A stretch of 40,773 nt of DNA from Pedobacter sp. ASV17 (GTDB lineage Bacteria > Bacteroidota > Bacteroidia > Sphingobacteriales > Sphingobacteriaceae). The notes beneath the pieces were generated by a model that saw only the letters and a program-made list of their open reading frames with translations, was not told the DNA's origin and made no database searches. Below, one piece after another: positions 16,142-24,290 of this stretch; within the stretch, counting starts at the first letter, position 1; every line of letters begins with the position of its first letter. A program made the position numbers and the translations under genes. The DNA lies in assembly GCF_016429065.1 (NCBI RefSeq), contig NZ_JAELTX010000042.1, positions 1 to 40,773 of the forward strand, in the 5' to 3' direction.

Positions 16142-17026
16142 CTAATATCCTTTCCCAGTAAACCAATCATACCCCTCTATCTTCCTATATTCTTTTGGCA
16201 CAGCCTTCAACCGCTTTCTAAACTTCTCCCCCTTATCATAGGGTCTAACATTTGAGCTAATAATTATCCCTGTTTTCTTGCCTTTACTGCTTTTTTCGTA
16301 ATAGATGTATTCCAAGGTATCAATTCCCTCTCCTTTCCATTGATACTTGTACAATTCAGTTTCTCCTGGATGACCGTAGCAAACTCCTCTAATAAGTTTC
16401 TCTTTTGCCGAGAAGGTGGGATTGATGAACTCAATTTGTTTGGAAAAGTTCTGTTGGCCTTGTCTAATTAAATACACACTACTAAAGGCTTTTAAGCAAC
16501 AACCAGTGCTGCCGTAGGTGTTTACTACAAAGTCTCTTAACCCATCACCGTTGATATCTCTAACAGTATCGCTCACATAGGTATTGATGTGTTCTTGATG
16601 GGTAAGCACTCTTTCATATTGGTTCTTATTTTTTGAATAAATATCTATGAAAATTCCGCTTCGATCAGTTCTGCGAATAACCAAGTGCGGTTGATTTTTA
16701 CTAAAAAAATAATCCGAATTCACCTTAACATTTACAACATGGCCACTATCAATAATCGCATCGTATGACTTTTTAAACCTGTTCTTAATGATATTTTCGA
16801 CGGCAATTTTTAGCGCTTCATCAAGCACTTTCGCCAATGCTAAACTATCCACCCTTTCTTGCGCATCAATTGCCTTTCTCCTTTCTAATTGTTCTTCCTT
16901 TAGAGATTTTGCTTGAACAGTATCCTTCAAGGCTGTTCTTTTCTTTTTATCTTGATTGATTTGCCCACAAGAGAACAAGATCCCTACTAGTAAGATCAAG
17001 GATAAGAAGCGCTTTAGAGGTTTCAT
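16142..17026 (-). CDS. Lipoprotein with an FG-GAP/VCBS-like repeat
   Basis: The 294-residue product starts MKPLKRFLSLILLVGILFSC; the lipobox LFSC makes Cys20 the likely lipidation site. A Lys/Glu-rich helical stretch (about 25-85, QAKSLKEEQLERRKAID) separates it from a beta-rich domain. The segment DTVRDINGDGLRDFVVNTYG at about 150-170 matches the calcium-binding DxNxDGxxD loop of FG-GAP/VCBS propeller repeats, although only one clear copy is visible. A CC pair follows (GSTGCCLK). The function is unknown. It is convergent with the exported protein upstream (61-bp gap) and follows the VanZ-like gene by 53 bp, possibly in one transcript. Confidence 0.7.
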   Translation of the reverse strand: MKPLKRFLSLILLVGILFSCGQINQDKKKRTALKDTVQAKSLKEEQLERRKAIDAQERVDSLALAKVLDEALKIAVENIIKNRFKKSYDAIIDSGHVVNVKVNSDYFFSKNQPHLVIRRTDRSGIFIDIYSKNKNQYERVLTHQEHINTYVSDTVRDINGDGLRDFVVNTYGSTGCCLKAFSSVYLIRQGQQNFSKQIEFINPTFSAKEKLIRGVCYGHPGETELYKYQWKGEGIDTLEYIYYEKSSKGKKTGIIISSNVRPYDKGEKFRKRLKAVPKEYRKIEGYDWFTGKGY

Positions 17027-17079
17027 TTAAGCTGATTTTTTGATATTAACGAACTACAAACTGCTAGCAAAACATTAGC

Positions 17080-17484
17080 CTATCTTGCATTGATCACTTC
17101 TTGACCATTAAAAATCAGCGATGATTTAAATTTCGAACAGATGAAATAACCCATAAAAGCACCGAAGATTGAAGCCAAAATATCCTTATAGTCGAAAACA
17201 TTGTTTTTAAAAACACTCCCTTGAATTAATTCATAACCTACAAGTCCAACCGCAGCAAATAAAGCATGCTTTTGCAAAGTTGTCTTTTGATCTTGAACAA
17301 AATAGAGCAGTACAATAATCAGTCCCGCAAAGAAATTTGGTGAAGAATCTGCAATACCATAATCATTGATCTGGTTTGCGTAAATGTATTGCCTATAAGT
17401 TGATTTAAAAATGATGGCAATGATGGAAAGCAGGATGATGAGCATCCATAAATACTTGGTTTGTGAGAAAGGTTTAAGTTTCAT
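17080..17484 (-). CDS. VanZ-like small membrane protein
   Basis: The 134-residue protein has four predicted membrane segments: about 12-27 (WMLIILLSIIAIIFK), 48-62 (FFAGLIIVLLYFV), 72-88 (HALFAAVGLVGYELIQG) and 100-118 (DILASIFGAFMGYFICS). The pattern YELIQG followed by FDYKDILASIFGAFMGY resembles the VanZ/YetF-type helix pair (E/Q...D-x-x-D-x-x-x-N/S-x-x-G-x-x-x-G). VanZ-like proteins are widespread and mostly uncharacterised; only VanZ of glycopeptide resistance elements has a phenotype. No van genes are here, so resistance should not be assumed. It precedes the lipoprotein gene on the same strand. Confidence 0.65.
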   Translation of the reverse strand: MKLKPFSQTKYLWMLIILLSIIAIIFKSTYRQYIYANQINDYGIADSSPNFFAGLIIVLLYFVQDQKTTLQKHALFAAVGLVGYELIQGSVFKNNVFDYKDILASIFGAFMGYFICSKFKSSLIFNGQEVINAR

Positions 17485-17507
17485 TGTAGTTTATCTCTAT
17501 TAAAAAC

Positions 17508-17540
17508 AAAAGGCCGCTGATTTTTCAACGGCCTTTTTTT
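17508..17540. terminator. Rho-independent terminator
   Basis: AAAAGGCCG at 17508-17516 pairs with CGGCCTTTT at 17529-17537, followed by a T run on the plus strand and a TTTTGTTTTTA run on the minus strand. It sits 43 bp after the stop of the YfhO-family gene (minus), which it most likely terminates. Confidence 0.85.
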
Positions 17541-17582
17541 GTGATGACTGGTATGTTAATGAGTAAACCACCAGTTAATATA

Positions 17583-20078
17583 TTAAGCGGTTGCTTTTTT
17601 CTTTTTGTTTTCGCTATAACCAGCAAAGCCAAGACATAGCACCAATAAAATGGTACCTGCCAATGAAATCTTCTCGCCTAAGTAATAAGATTTAGGTTCA
17701 AATTTAAATTCCACTTTGTGGTTACCCGACTCTAGTTGAGCGGCACGCAATACGTAATCAGCTCTAAAATAAGGTTTTTGAACACCATCTACATACATGT
17801 TCCATCCTTTGTCATAGTAAACTTCAGAGAATACCGCAATCACATCACGCGGTGCGCTGTAGCTATATTCAATATGATCAGGGTGGTATTTCTCCATTTT
17901 GATAAAAGCACTCGGATCAGCTCCTAAACGAGTAGTATCCAATAATTTTTTATACTGCTCATCTACAATCACTTCAACCTTAGGATCAAAGCTACTGATG
18001 GCTTTCATTTCCTCATCAGAATTTTTCACGAACTGTACGCTTTTCACTAACCACGCATTGCCCAAAGCCGTTGCATTTCTGCTCATACGGTATGAACCAT
18101 TTTGAGGATCTTTGGTAATGAAATACCTCGTGTTTAGCATATCCAATACATCTTGGTTCACACTTTTGCTAAACTGATGCTGGATCAACTCGTCATATCT
18201 CTTCAATTTCGCTGCATGGTAACCACCAATTGTTTTATGAAAGTTAGAGGTGCTAGCATCGCTAAAAGTATTGATGGTTTGATCAAATACACGATAGTTA
18301 GGATCTTTATCGCCAGCAATCAAATGATCGATATCTCTAGGTTGGAAATAGTTATTAAGGGTTGATTTGCTTTCAAAATTTTTGCTGTTCAAATACTTAC
18401 GATCCACTTGCCACATATCAATTAATACGGCAAAGGCCAATAGACCAAATGCTACTTGTGCATTTAATTTCTTGGTGATAAAGGCCCAAACAATGGCATA
18501 ACCGAAGGCAACAAACAAGAAAGCTCTAATCGCATCAGCCCTAGCAATGGCAATCCTGTCTTGTACAAGTGCATTAACTAATTTTTGTGCGGCGGCGGCA
18601 TTGTTTTGCAAAGCTTGCGTTAAAGCCTGTACAATATCCGCGTGGTTATTGGTCTTAAAACTAAAGAACAAGGTTGGCACCACAGCTACAATTAAAGCAA
18701 AGCCTCCAACGATTCCAGCAGACCAAGTTAGTTTTTTCACCAATTCTTTTTGCTCCAATTTGCTTTCTTGTGCTTCTTTCAACGCTAGGAAAGCCAAGAT
18801 TGGCACCATTAAGCCTACTACAGCCAAAATAGATTCAACTGCCCTAAATTTATTGTAAAGTGGGAAGTAATCGAAAAACAAGTCAGATACATACGGGAAG
18901 TTCTTACCAAAGGATAATAGGATAAACAATACGGTCGTTGCTAAAATCCACCATTTGATGCGACTACGCACAATGAACAAACCGAAGACGTACAAAAAGC
19001 ACACAATGGCTCCAAAATAGTATCCTCCAGAAGTAAAAGGTTTTTCGCCCCAGTATTCTTGCATATTAAAGCTACCCGCCAACTGCTGAATAATTTGAGT
19101 GGTTTGTGTTGGGTCACCACCTGAAAAATCTGCGGCTACCGCTTTATACATATTGCTTTCAGGCTTCACTAGCTCATCAATACCAGTAGCACCTCCATAT
19201 AAATTCGGGATTAAAAAGCTGAAACTCTCGCCTACGCCTTGGCTCCAACCATAAGCATATTCTTTGCTCATTCCCGCTTTTTCCTGACTTACGGTATCGG
19301 TCAAGTTAGATTTGCCTCTGTTGGTTTCTCCTGCATATTCAGAAGTAGTCCACAACAAACTGGCGTTGATCATTACCGCCAAAATTACTGAACCTGCCAA
19401 ATAACCAATGGCTTTACCAAAAGCAGGTAAGGTTTTATTTTTATAAGCTTGATATAATTCTATTCCTACTAAAATCAATAGAGAAAGGAATAGGTAATAA
19501 GTCATTTGTACGTGATTGGCCCTAATTTCTAAAGCTAAAAATAACGCAGTTAAACTAGCGCCCAATAAATACCGACCTCGTAAAGTGATAAAAAGACTGG
19601 CAATAATAGGGGCAAAAAAGCCGATAGCTAGCGCCTTATTACTGTGTCCAGTAGCAATTAACACGAAATTGTAGGTGGTAAAAGCAAAGGCTATGGCCCC
19701 CGCAGCAGCCAGCCAAGGATTTACTTTTAAAGTGATAAAAAGAAAATAAGCCCCAACTAATAAAAGTAATACGGTACCTACTGGATTTGGAAGTGCCTTG
19801 GTCACTAAAGCAATACCATAAGTAGCTCCATTGTAAGCATATTGCACCCAAATTTGATAGGCTGGCATACCACCAAACATTTGGTTGGTCCAAAGTGGTC
19901 CTTTGCCATCTTTCTCTTTATATTCCATGATTTCTTTTTGCATGGCTTTAGATTGGAGGACATCGCTCTGCGCTGGTGCCTTACCTTGCAAAACTGGACT
20001 GAAATAAATAAAGCAGATCACTACAAATGCTGCTAGAATGGCAATATGAATGCCATTTTTGTTTAACCAATTACTCAT
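17583..20078 (-). CDS. YfhO family polytopic membrane protein
   Basis: The 831-residue protein has about 13 predicted membrane segments, starting at residue 10 (IHIAILAAFVVICFIYFSPV) and ending with IVLLVLCLGFAGY near 805-820, before a lysine-rich tail. Between them is an extracytoplasmic region (about 560-790) with NYRVFDQTINTFSDASTSNF and YHAAKLKRYDELI and a closing MYVDGVQKPYFRADYVLRAA. This is the YfhO layout: a GT-C-like glycosyltransferase membrane core with periplasmic domain. In Bacillus YfhO is needed for glycosylation of lipoteichoic acid; the Bacteroidota substrate is unknown. A TATTTTTG -7 element lies on the minus strand at 20108-20115. The terminator at 17508-17540 follows, so this is likely a single-gene transcript. 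Confidence 0.88.
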   Translation of the reverse strand: MSNWLNKNGIHIAILAAFVVICFIYFSPVLQGKAPAQSDVLQSKAMQKEIMEYKEKDGKGPLWTNQMFGGMPAYQIWVQYAYNGATYGIALVTKALPNPVGTVLLLLVGAYFLFITLKVNPWLAAAGAIAFAFTTYNFVLIATGHSNKALAIGFFAPIIASLFITLRGRYLLGASLTALFLALEIRANHVQMTYYLFLSLLILVGIELYQAYKNKTLPAFGKAIGYLAGSVILAVMINASLLWTTSEYAGETNRGKSNLTDTVSQEKAGMSKEYAYGWSQGVGESFSFLIPNLYGGATGIDELVKPESNMYKAVAADFSGGDPTQTTQIIQQLAGSFNMQEYWGEKPFTSGGYYFGAIVCFLYVFGLFIVRSRIKWWILATTVLFILLSFGKNFPYVSDLFFDYFPLYNKFRAVESILAVVGLMVPILAFLALKEAQESKLEQKELVKKLTWSAGIVGGFALIVAVVPTLFFSFKTNNHADIVQALTQALQNNAAAAQKLVNALVQDRIAIARADAIRAFLFVAFGYAIVWAFITKKLNAQVAFGLLAFAVLIDMWQVDRKYLNSKNFESKSTLNNYFQPRDIDHLIAGDKDPNYRVFDQTINTFSDASTSNFHKTIGGYHAAKLKRYDELIQHQFSKSVNQDVLDMLNTRYFITKDPQNGSYRMSRNATALGNAWLVKSVQFVKNSDEEMKAISSFDPKVEVIVDEQYKKLLDTTRLGADPSAFIKMEKYHPDHIEYSYSAPRDVIAVFSEVYYDKGWNMYVDGVQKPYFRADYVLRAAQLESGNHKVEFKFEPKSYYLGEKISLAGTILLVLCLGFAGYSENKKKKATA

Positions 20079-20107
20079 TAAGGTTATTTTAATTTTAAAC
20101 TAAGTCT

Positions 20108-20115
20108 CAAAAATA
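20108..20115 (-). promoter_or_regulatory. -7 promoter element of the YfhO gene
   Basis: On the minus strand the bases read TATTTTTG, matching TAnnTTTG, 30 bp upstream of the start codon at 20078. No convincing -33 TTTG is seen at the usual spacing. Confidence 0.5.
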
Positions 20116-20161
20116 GAAATTTGATACAGATTTGGAAGAAAAACTTTGTTAGCCCAAAAGC

Positions 20162-21085
20162 TTACCATTTATTCGCCTGCATCCAATTTTTTAAACGTTC
20201 AAACCAATCATCTTTGGTGGTTTTATTGTACAGTCCAAAGCCGTGTCCACCAGCCTGGTAGGCATGCAGCTCTGCTGACACCCCATTTTTCACCAAAGCC
20301 TCATTATACCTCATGCTATTTTGCACGGGTACCGTTTTATCTGTATTGGCATGTACCATAAAGGCTGGGGGTGTTTGCGCATTCACCTGATATTCCGAAG
20401 AGAAGTATTTTCTTTGCTGGTCGGTAGGTGTTTCTCCTAATAAATTCTTTACCGAACCTGCATGAGTGTATTGCCCAAAATTGATTACGGGATAAATTAG
20501 GATAGAAAAACTAGGACGTAAACTGATGTTCTCTTGGTTATCAATTTTCATGTCGGCGTAGTGAACACTAGCACTTGATGCCAAATGCCCTCCTGCTGAA
20601 AAACCCATAATGCCTATTTTATTGGGATCAACACCCCATAAGGCTGCATTCTTTCTCACGAGATAAATGGCCTGTAAAGCATCTTGCATTGGGCCTGTAC
20701 TTTTATCTTTCATGATTAAATCGCTTGGCAAACGATATTTCAACACAAAAGCAGTCACTCCAATTTCTTGAAATTTCTTGGCAACATCATGTCCTTCTTT
20801 ATCAATAGCCAAAATTCCATAGCCACCACCTGGGCAGATAATTACCGCCGTACCATTTGGTGCTGTTGGCTGATAAACATACAGCTCTGGTTTGGACACT
20901 TTACTTGTTCTAACCACTTTGTCTTCCCGAGTAACAGTTTCCTCTACATAATCAGCTGGGGTTGGTTTCGCACCTGGAATAGCTCCTCCGTATAATGATA
21001 TCGCTTGTTGGGCATTAACATTTATGACCACAAATAGAAGAAAAAATAATAGTCCGAGATTCCGAAAGCTGGAAGATATGATCAT
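20162..21085 (-). CDS. Exported alpha/beta hydrolase (BD-FAE / carbohydrate-esterase-like)
   Basis: With the start at 21085 the product has 307 residues: a signal peptide ending FLLFVVINVNAQ, then an alpha/beta-hydrolase fold. The oxyanion strand reads AVIICPGGGYGILAIDKEGH, the nucleophile elbow is GFSAGG with Ser163, the acid is the Asp of MVHANTDKTVPV, and the His lies in AGGHGFGLY near the end. The HGGG-like motif being PGGGY and the size fit BD-FAE or acetylxylan-esterase-like enzymes. An upstream ATG nine codons earlier would place charged residues before the signal and overlap the likely promoter, so I prefer the inner start. The native substrate is unknown, with sugar esters a reasonable guess. 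It follows prfB by 61 bp on the same strand. Confidence 0.85.
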   Translation of the reverse strand: MIISSSFRNLGLLFFLLFVVINVNAQQAISLYGGAIPGAKPTPADYVEETVTREDKVVRTSKVSKPELYVYQPTAPNGTAVIICPGGGYGILAIDKEGHDVAKKFQEIGVTAFVLKYRLPSDLIMKDKSTGPMQDALQAIYLVRKNAALWGVDPNKIGIMGFSAGGHLASSASVHYADMKIDNQENISLRPSFSILIYPVINFGQYTHAGSVKNLLGETPTDQQRKYFSSEYQVNAQTPPAFMVHANTDKTVPVQNSMRYNEALVKNGVSAELHAYQAGGHGFGLYNKTTKDDWFERLKNWMQANKW

Positions 21086-21146
21086 TTTTAGTTTGTTAAA
21101 TAGTTGGGGCAAATTGTAGCTCGTAAATCTAATATCGTAAATCCAA

Positions 21147-22221
21147 TTAAAATTCCATCAAATAAGCCTTTAAAAACTCATTAATGTCTCCATTCAGCAC
21201 CGCATCGGGGTTAGAGGTTTGGTAATTGGTGCGATGGTCTTTCACCCTTCTATCATCCAATACATAACTTCTAATTTGCGAACCCCATTCAATTTTCTTT
21301 TTGCTTCCTTCTATGGCGGCTGTCGCTTCCATTCGTTTACGCATCTCAATTTCGTATAACTGCGATTTCAGCAAACGGATGGCGTTCTCCTTATTCTGCA
21401 ATTGTGATCTGGATTCTTGGTTTTTGATGATAATTCCCGATGGTTTATGATACAAACGTACCGCAGTTTCCACTTTGTTTACATTCTGTCCACCAGCACC
21501 GCCCGATCGGAAAGTCTCAAACTCAATATCGGCAGGGTTAACTTCTATTTCAATGGTATCATCTACCAAAGGATAAACATACACCGAAGCAAAAGAAGTA
21601 TGGCGGCGTGCATTTGAATCAAACGGAGAAATACGCACCAAACGATGTACTCCATTTTCACCTTTCAAATAGCCATAAGCAAACTCACCACTAATTTCCA
21701 AGGTTACTGTTTTTACACCAGCCACCTCTCCTTCTTGGTAATCTTGTTCGCTCACTTTGTAGCCATTCTTTTCGGCCCACATAATGTACATCCGCATGAG
21801 CATACTGGCCCAGTCACAGCTTTCGGTACCACCAGCGCCTGCGGTAATCTGCAATACGGCGTTTAATTGGTCTTCCTTACTGTTGAGCATGTTTTTCAGC
21901 TCCAGCTCCTCTATCGTTTTTAAAGCCTGCTGATATTGCTCTTCTACTTCTTCTTCGCTAGCATCACCACTTTGTTGAAAATCATAAAGTACAGCGGCAT
22001 CATCATAAGCAGCAGTAGCTTGTGCAAATCCTTCTGTCCATTTTTTCTTAGTGCTAATTTGGGCTAATAGCTGTTCCGCTTTTTTAGGGTTGTCCCAAAA
22101 ATTAGGACCGAGGGTAATTTTTTCTTCCTCGCTTATTTGGTATAAAAGCTCATCAACGTCAAAGATGCCTCCTCAGAGAAGCTAATCTATCTCTTAAATC
22201 CTGCAACTGTTCTTTAGTCAT
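21147..22221 (-). CDS. prfB: Peptide chain release factor 2, expressed by programmed +1 frameshift
   Basis: RF2 recognises UGA and UAA and releases the finished protein. The ATG at 22221 opens a 20-codon frame ([20 protein letters not shown]) that stops at UGA (22161-22159). The last sense codon is CTT (22164-22162), giving CTT-TGA-C, the classic slip site, and an internal Shine-Dalgarno AGGAGG at 22173-22168 lies three bases before it, as in E. coli. After a +1 shift, the frame continues from GAC (22160) with [13 protein letters not shown] through to the stop at 21147, in all 357 residues. The codon-recognition tripeptide SPF is in [13 protein letters not shown] and the catalytic GGQ is in [14 protein letters not shown] gene call starting at the internal ATG (21890) would lose the first 110 residues. 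Low RF2 makes UGA read slowly and raises shifting, giving autoregulation. Confidence 0.97.
22159..22173 (-). promoter_or_regulatory. prfB programmed frameshift site
   Basis: On the minus strand the bases read AGGAGGCATCTTTGA. AGGAGG is the stimulating internal Shine-Dalgarno, CAT the three-base spacer, CTT the slippery P-site codon and TGA the in-frame stop, followed by C. This is the rare place in the window with a real Shine-Dalgarno, in a phylum where start sites usually lack one. Confidence 0.95.
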
Positions 22222-22245
22222 AAGGGCAAATATAGGAATTTTACC

Positions 22246-22760
22246 ATCTAAAGACACCTAAGTTCATTTAAGCATTGAGCAGAAAAACCATTAAGAAATT
22301 AAGATAATTAAGACGTGGACCGATAAAAACTTAATGTTCCTTAATGCCTTAATGGTTCAAATCTAAATATTCTAAAATAGTAAAATAAAACCACCTAAGA
22401 CACCTTAGTGCACCTAAGCTAGATGACTAAGAAATTAAGACGTGGACCGATAAAAACTTAATGTTCCTTAATGCCTTAATGGTTCAAATCTAAAATGTTG
22501 TAAGATGGCAAAATAAAAACCACCTAAGACACCTTAGTTCACCTAAGCTATACGGCTAAGAAATTAAGACGTGGTAGGAAAACTTAATGTTCCTTAATGC
22601 CTTAATGGTTCAAATCTAAAATGTTACAAAATGGCGAAATAAAAAACACCTTAGGCACCTAAGTTCATCTAAGCTATACGATTAAAACATTAAGAAATTA
22701 AGATAAATAAGAATTGATTGAAAAACGTAATGTTCCTTAATATTTTAAAAACTAAAATGC
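22246..22760. repeat. Four-unit tandem hairpin repeat (family R3)
   Basis: Units begin near 22246, 22391, 22520 and 22646, steps of about 145, 129 and 126 bp. Each starts with CCACCTAAGACACCTTAG and TTCACCTAAGC, continues with ATTAAGAAATTAAGA, then CTTAATGTTCCTTAATGCCT and TAATGGTTCAAATCTAAAAT. The ATTAAG words are mirrored by CTTAATG words, so each unit can form a hairpin, and the CCACCTAAG block is the same linker-and-word pattern seen inverted in family R2 at 8764-8927. R3 also shares the AATCTAAAATGTT segment with R2 on the opposite strand. The array fills the gap between prfB and the M20 gene, just after the stop of the latter (minus strand). No gene is seen here. Confidence 0.85.
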
Positions 22761-22795
22761 TCTTAAATGTCCAAGCTGGTTAAAATAAATAACTC

Positions 22796-24100
22796 TTATT
22801 TCTTCTTCATCCCCATATAATCCAACGTTAAATTACACAAGGCCTTTACTCCTAAATTGAAGCTACTTTCATCAATAAAAAAATCGGGTGTATGATGCGA
22901 TGGTGCTTTTAATGGATCTTGTCCTTTGGGCATTGCTCCTAAAAAGAAGAACAATCCAGGCACTTTCTCCTGATAAAAAGAAAAATCTTCGGCACCCGTT
23001 ACAGGAGGTTTCAATTTCACGTTATCTGCTCCAGCAGTATATTGCAAAGTAGGCAGCATTTTTTCTGTTAAAGCAATATCATTAAAGGTTACTGGATAAT
23101 GGGCACTGTAAGGAATTAACACTTCGGCTTTTGCTCCTGCAGCTTCAGCGGTTTTAGTTGCAATGGTTTTAATCCGCTCAATAAACATCGCTTCATCCTC
23201 TTTGGTAAAATTGCGCACGGTTCCCAACATCTCTACTTTTTCAGGAATAATGTTTGACCTCACTCCGCCTTGAATACTTCCAATAGTCACCACTCCTGGA
23301 TTTTCCGTAACATTCAAGTTCCTACTTACTATCGTTTGCAGGTTATTTACTATTTGCGCCGAAACCACAATAGGATCAATACTGCTCCAAGGGTAAGCAC
23401 CATGCGCCTGTCTGCCCGTAACCGTAATTTTCATATCGTTTACCGCTGCCATGGTTCCACCAGGTTTGTAAGTAAGTTGCCCAACGGGAGTTTGCGAGTT
23501 AATGTGCAATCCAAAAATCACTTCTACTTTAGGATTTTCCAGCACACCTTCCTTCACCATCAGTTCCGCCCCACCTTCTTCACCTACCGGAGCTCCTTCT
23601 TCCGCAGGTTGGAAAATAAATTTTACTGTTCCCGCCAAATCTTTCTTCATTCCAGTAAGTACTTCGGCTACGCCCATCAAAATGGCTACATGTGAATCAT
23701 GACCACAAGCATGCATCGTACCCACTTCCTGACCGTTATAAGTTGTCCGTACTTTTGAGGCAAAAGGCAAATTTCCACGTTCAGTTACTGGCAAACCATC
23801 CATATCTGCACGCAAAGCCACTACAGGTCCAGGCTTTCCTCCTTTTAGCACCGCCACTACACCTGTTTTGGCCACACCAGTTTTTACTTCTAAACCTAAA
23901 GCTTGTAAATGTTTGGCAATAATCCCTGCGGTACGTGTTTCCTGATTACCCAGCTCAGGATGTTCGTGGAAATCCCTCCGCCAGTCGATCACCTTTTGGG
24001 TAATGGCTTCAGCTCTTTTAGCAGCATCTATTTTTAGGGTATTGTTTTGGGCTGCAGCAAATAAAGGCAATGCCGCAGTTAAAAGTAAAAGTTTCTTCAT
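22796..24100 (-). CDS. Exported M20 family metallopeptidase / amidohydrolase
   Basis: The 434-residue protein has a signal peptide (MKKLLLLTAALPLFAAAQNN, cleaved about residue 18) followed by an M20D amidohydrolase. The metal-site and catalytic motifs are all visible: ALRADMDGLPVTE (about 95-107), HACGHDSHVAI (130-140), QPAEEGAPVGEEGGAELMVK (about 180), a dimerisation domain with GRQAHGAYPWSSIDPIVV and the C-terminal GAEDFSFYQEKVPGLFFFLG. The family includes N-acyl-amino-acid and IAA-conjugate hydrolases. A second, cytoplasmic member is at 33919-35100. The export signal suggests an action in the periplasm on released peptides or amino-acid conjugates; the substrate is unknown. The R3 repeat lies immediately after its stop. 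Confidence 0.93.
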   Translation of the reverse strand: MKKLLLLTAALPLFAAAQNNTLKIDAAKRAEAITQKVIDWRRDFHEHPELGNQETRTAGIIAKHLQALGLEVKTGVAKTGVVAVLKGGKPGPVVALRADMDGLPVTERGNLPFASKVRTTYNGQEVGTMHACGHDSHVAILMGVAEVLTGMKKDLAGTVKFIFQPAEEGAPVGEEGGAELMVKEGVLENPKVEVIFGLHINSQTPVGQLTYKPGGTMAAVNDMKITVTGRQAHGAYPWSSIDPIVVSAQIVNNLQTIVSRNLNVTENPGVVTIGSIQGGVRSNIIPEKVEMLGTVRNFTKEDEAMFIERIKTIATKTAEAAGAKAEVLIPYSAHYPVTFNDIALTEKMLPTLQYTAGADNVKLKPPVTGAEDFSFYQEKVPGLFFFLGAMPKGQDPLKAPSHHTPDFFIDESSFNLGVKALCNLTLDYMGMKKK

Positions 24101-24190
24101 CTTAGTTTAGGTTTGAATACAAGATAGCAAAACTTGGTAAAAATTCATCAATCTCAAAAGCTCTGAATTTGATTTAAAATAATGACAACC

Positions 24191-24270
24191 ACATAGACAT
24201 ATAGACACATAGATTTTCATGAAAATGCTACATGATACCTAATGTCATAAAATCTTATGTGCCTATATGG
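24191..24270. repeat. Single long hairpin of ACATAG words (family R4)
   Basis: The left part reads ACATAGACATATAGACACAT and then AGATTTT (24191-24217); the right part AAAATCTTATGTGCCTATAT followed by GG (24249-24270) is its reverse complement with few mismatches. The word ACATAG or ATATAG recurs every 8 to 10 bases. The hairpin sits 21 bp after the stop of the minus-strand lipoprotein gene, the same 3-prime position as families R1 to R3. It could act as a terminator. Confidence 0.7.
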
Positions 24271-24290
24271 CTTCAATATCGAAACGGTTT

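Noticed and set aside
17080..17484. Glycopeptide-resistance gene vanZ
   Set aside because: Only a weak VanZ-like membrane pattern is present and no other van genes occur nearby; small VanZ-like proteins are common and mostly unrelated to resistance.
21147..21890. prfB as a 5-prime-truncated pseudogene or a short gene starting at 21890
   Set aside because: The upstream 20 codons plus the exact slip site and the in-frame continuation from 22160 give a full-length RF2, so the interrupted frame is programmed.
22246..22760. CRISPR array
   Set aside because: Units are about 130 bp, imperfect and self-complementary throughout, with no short identical repeats separated by unique spacers and no cas genes nearby.
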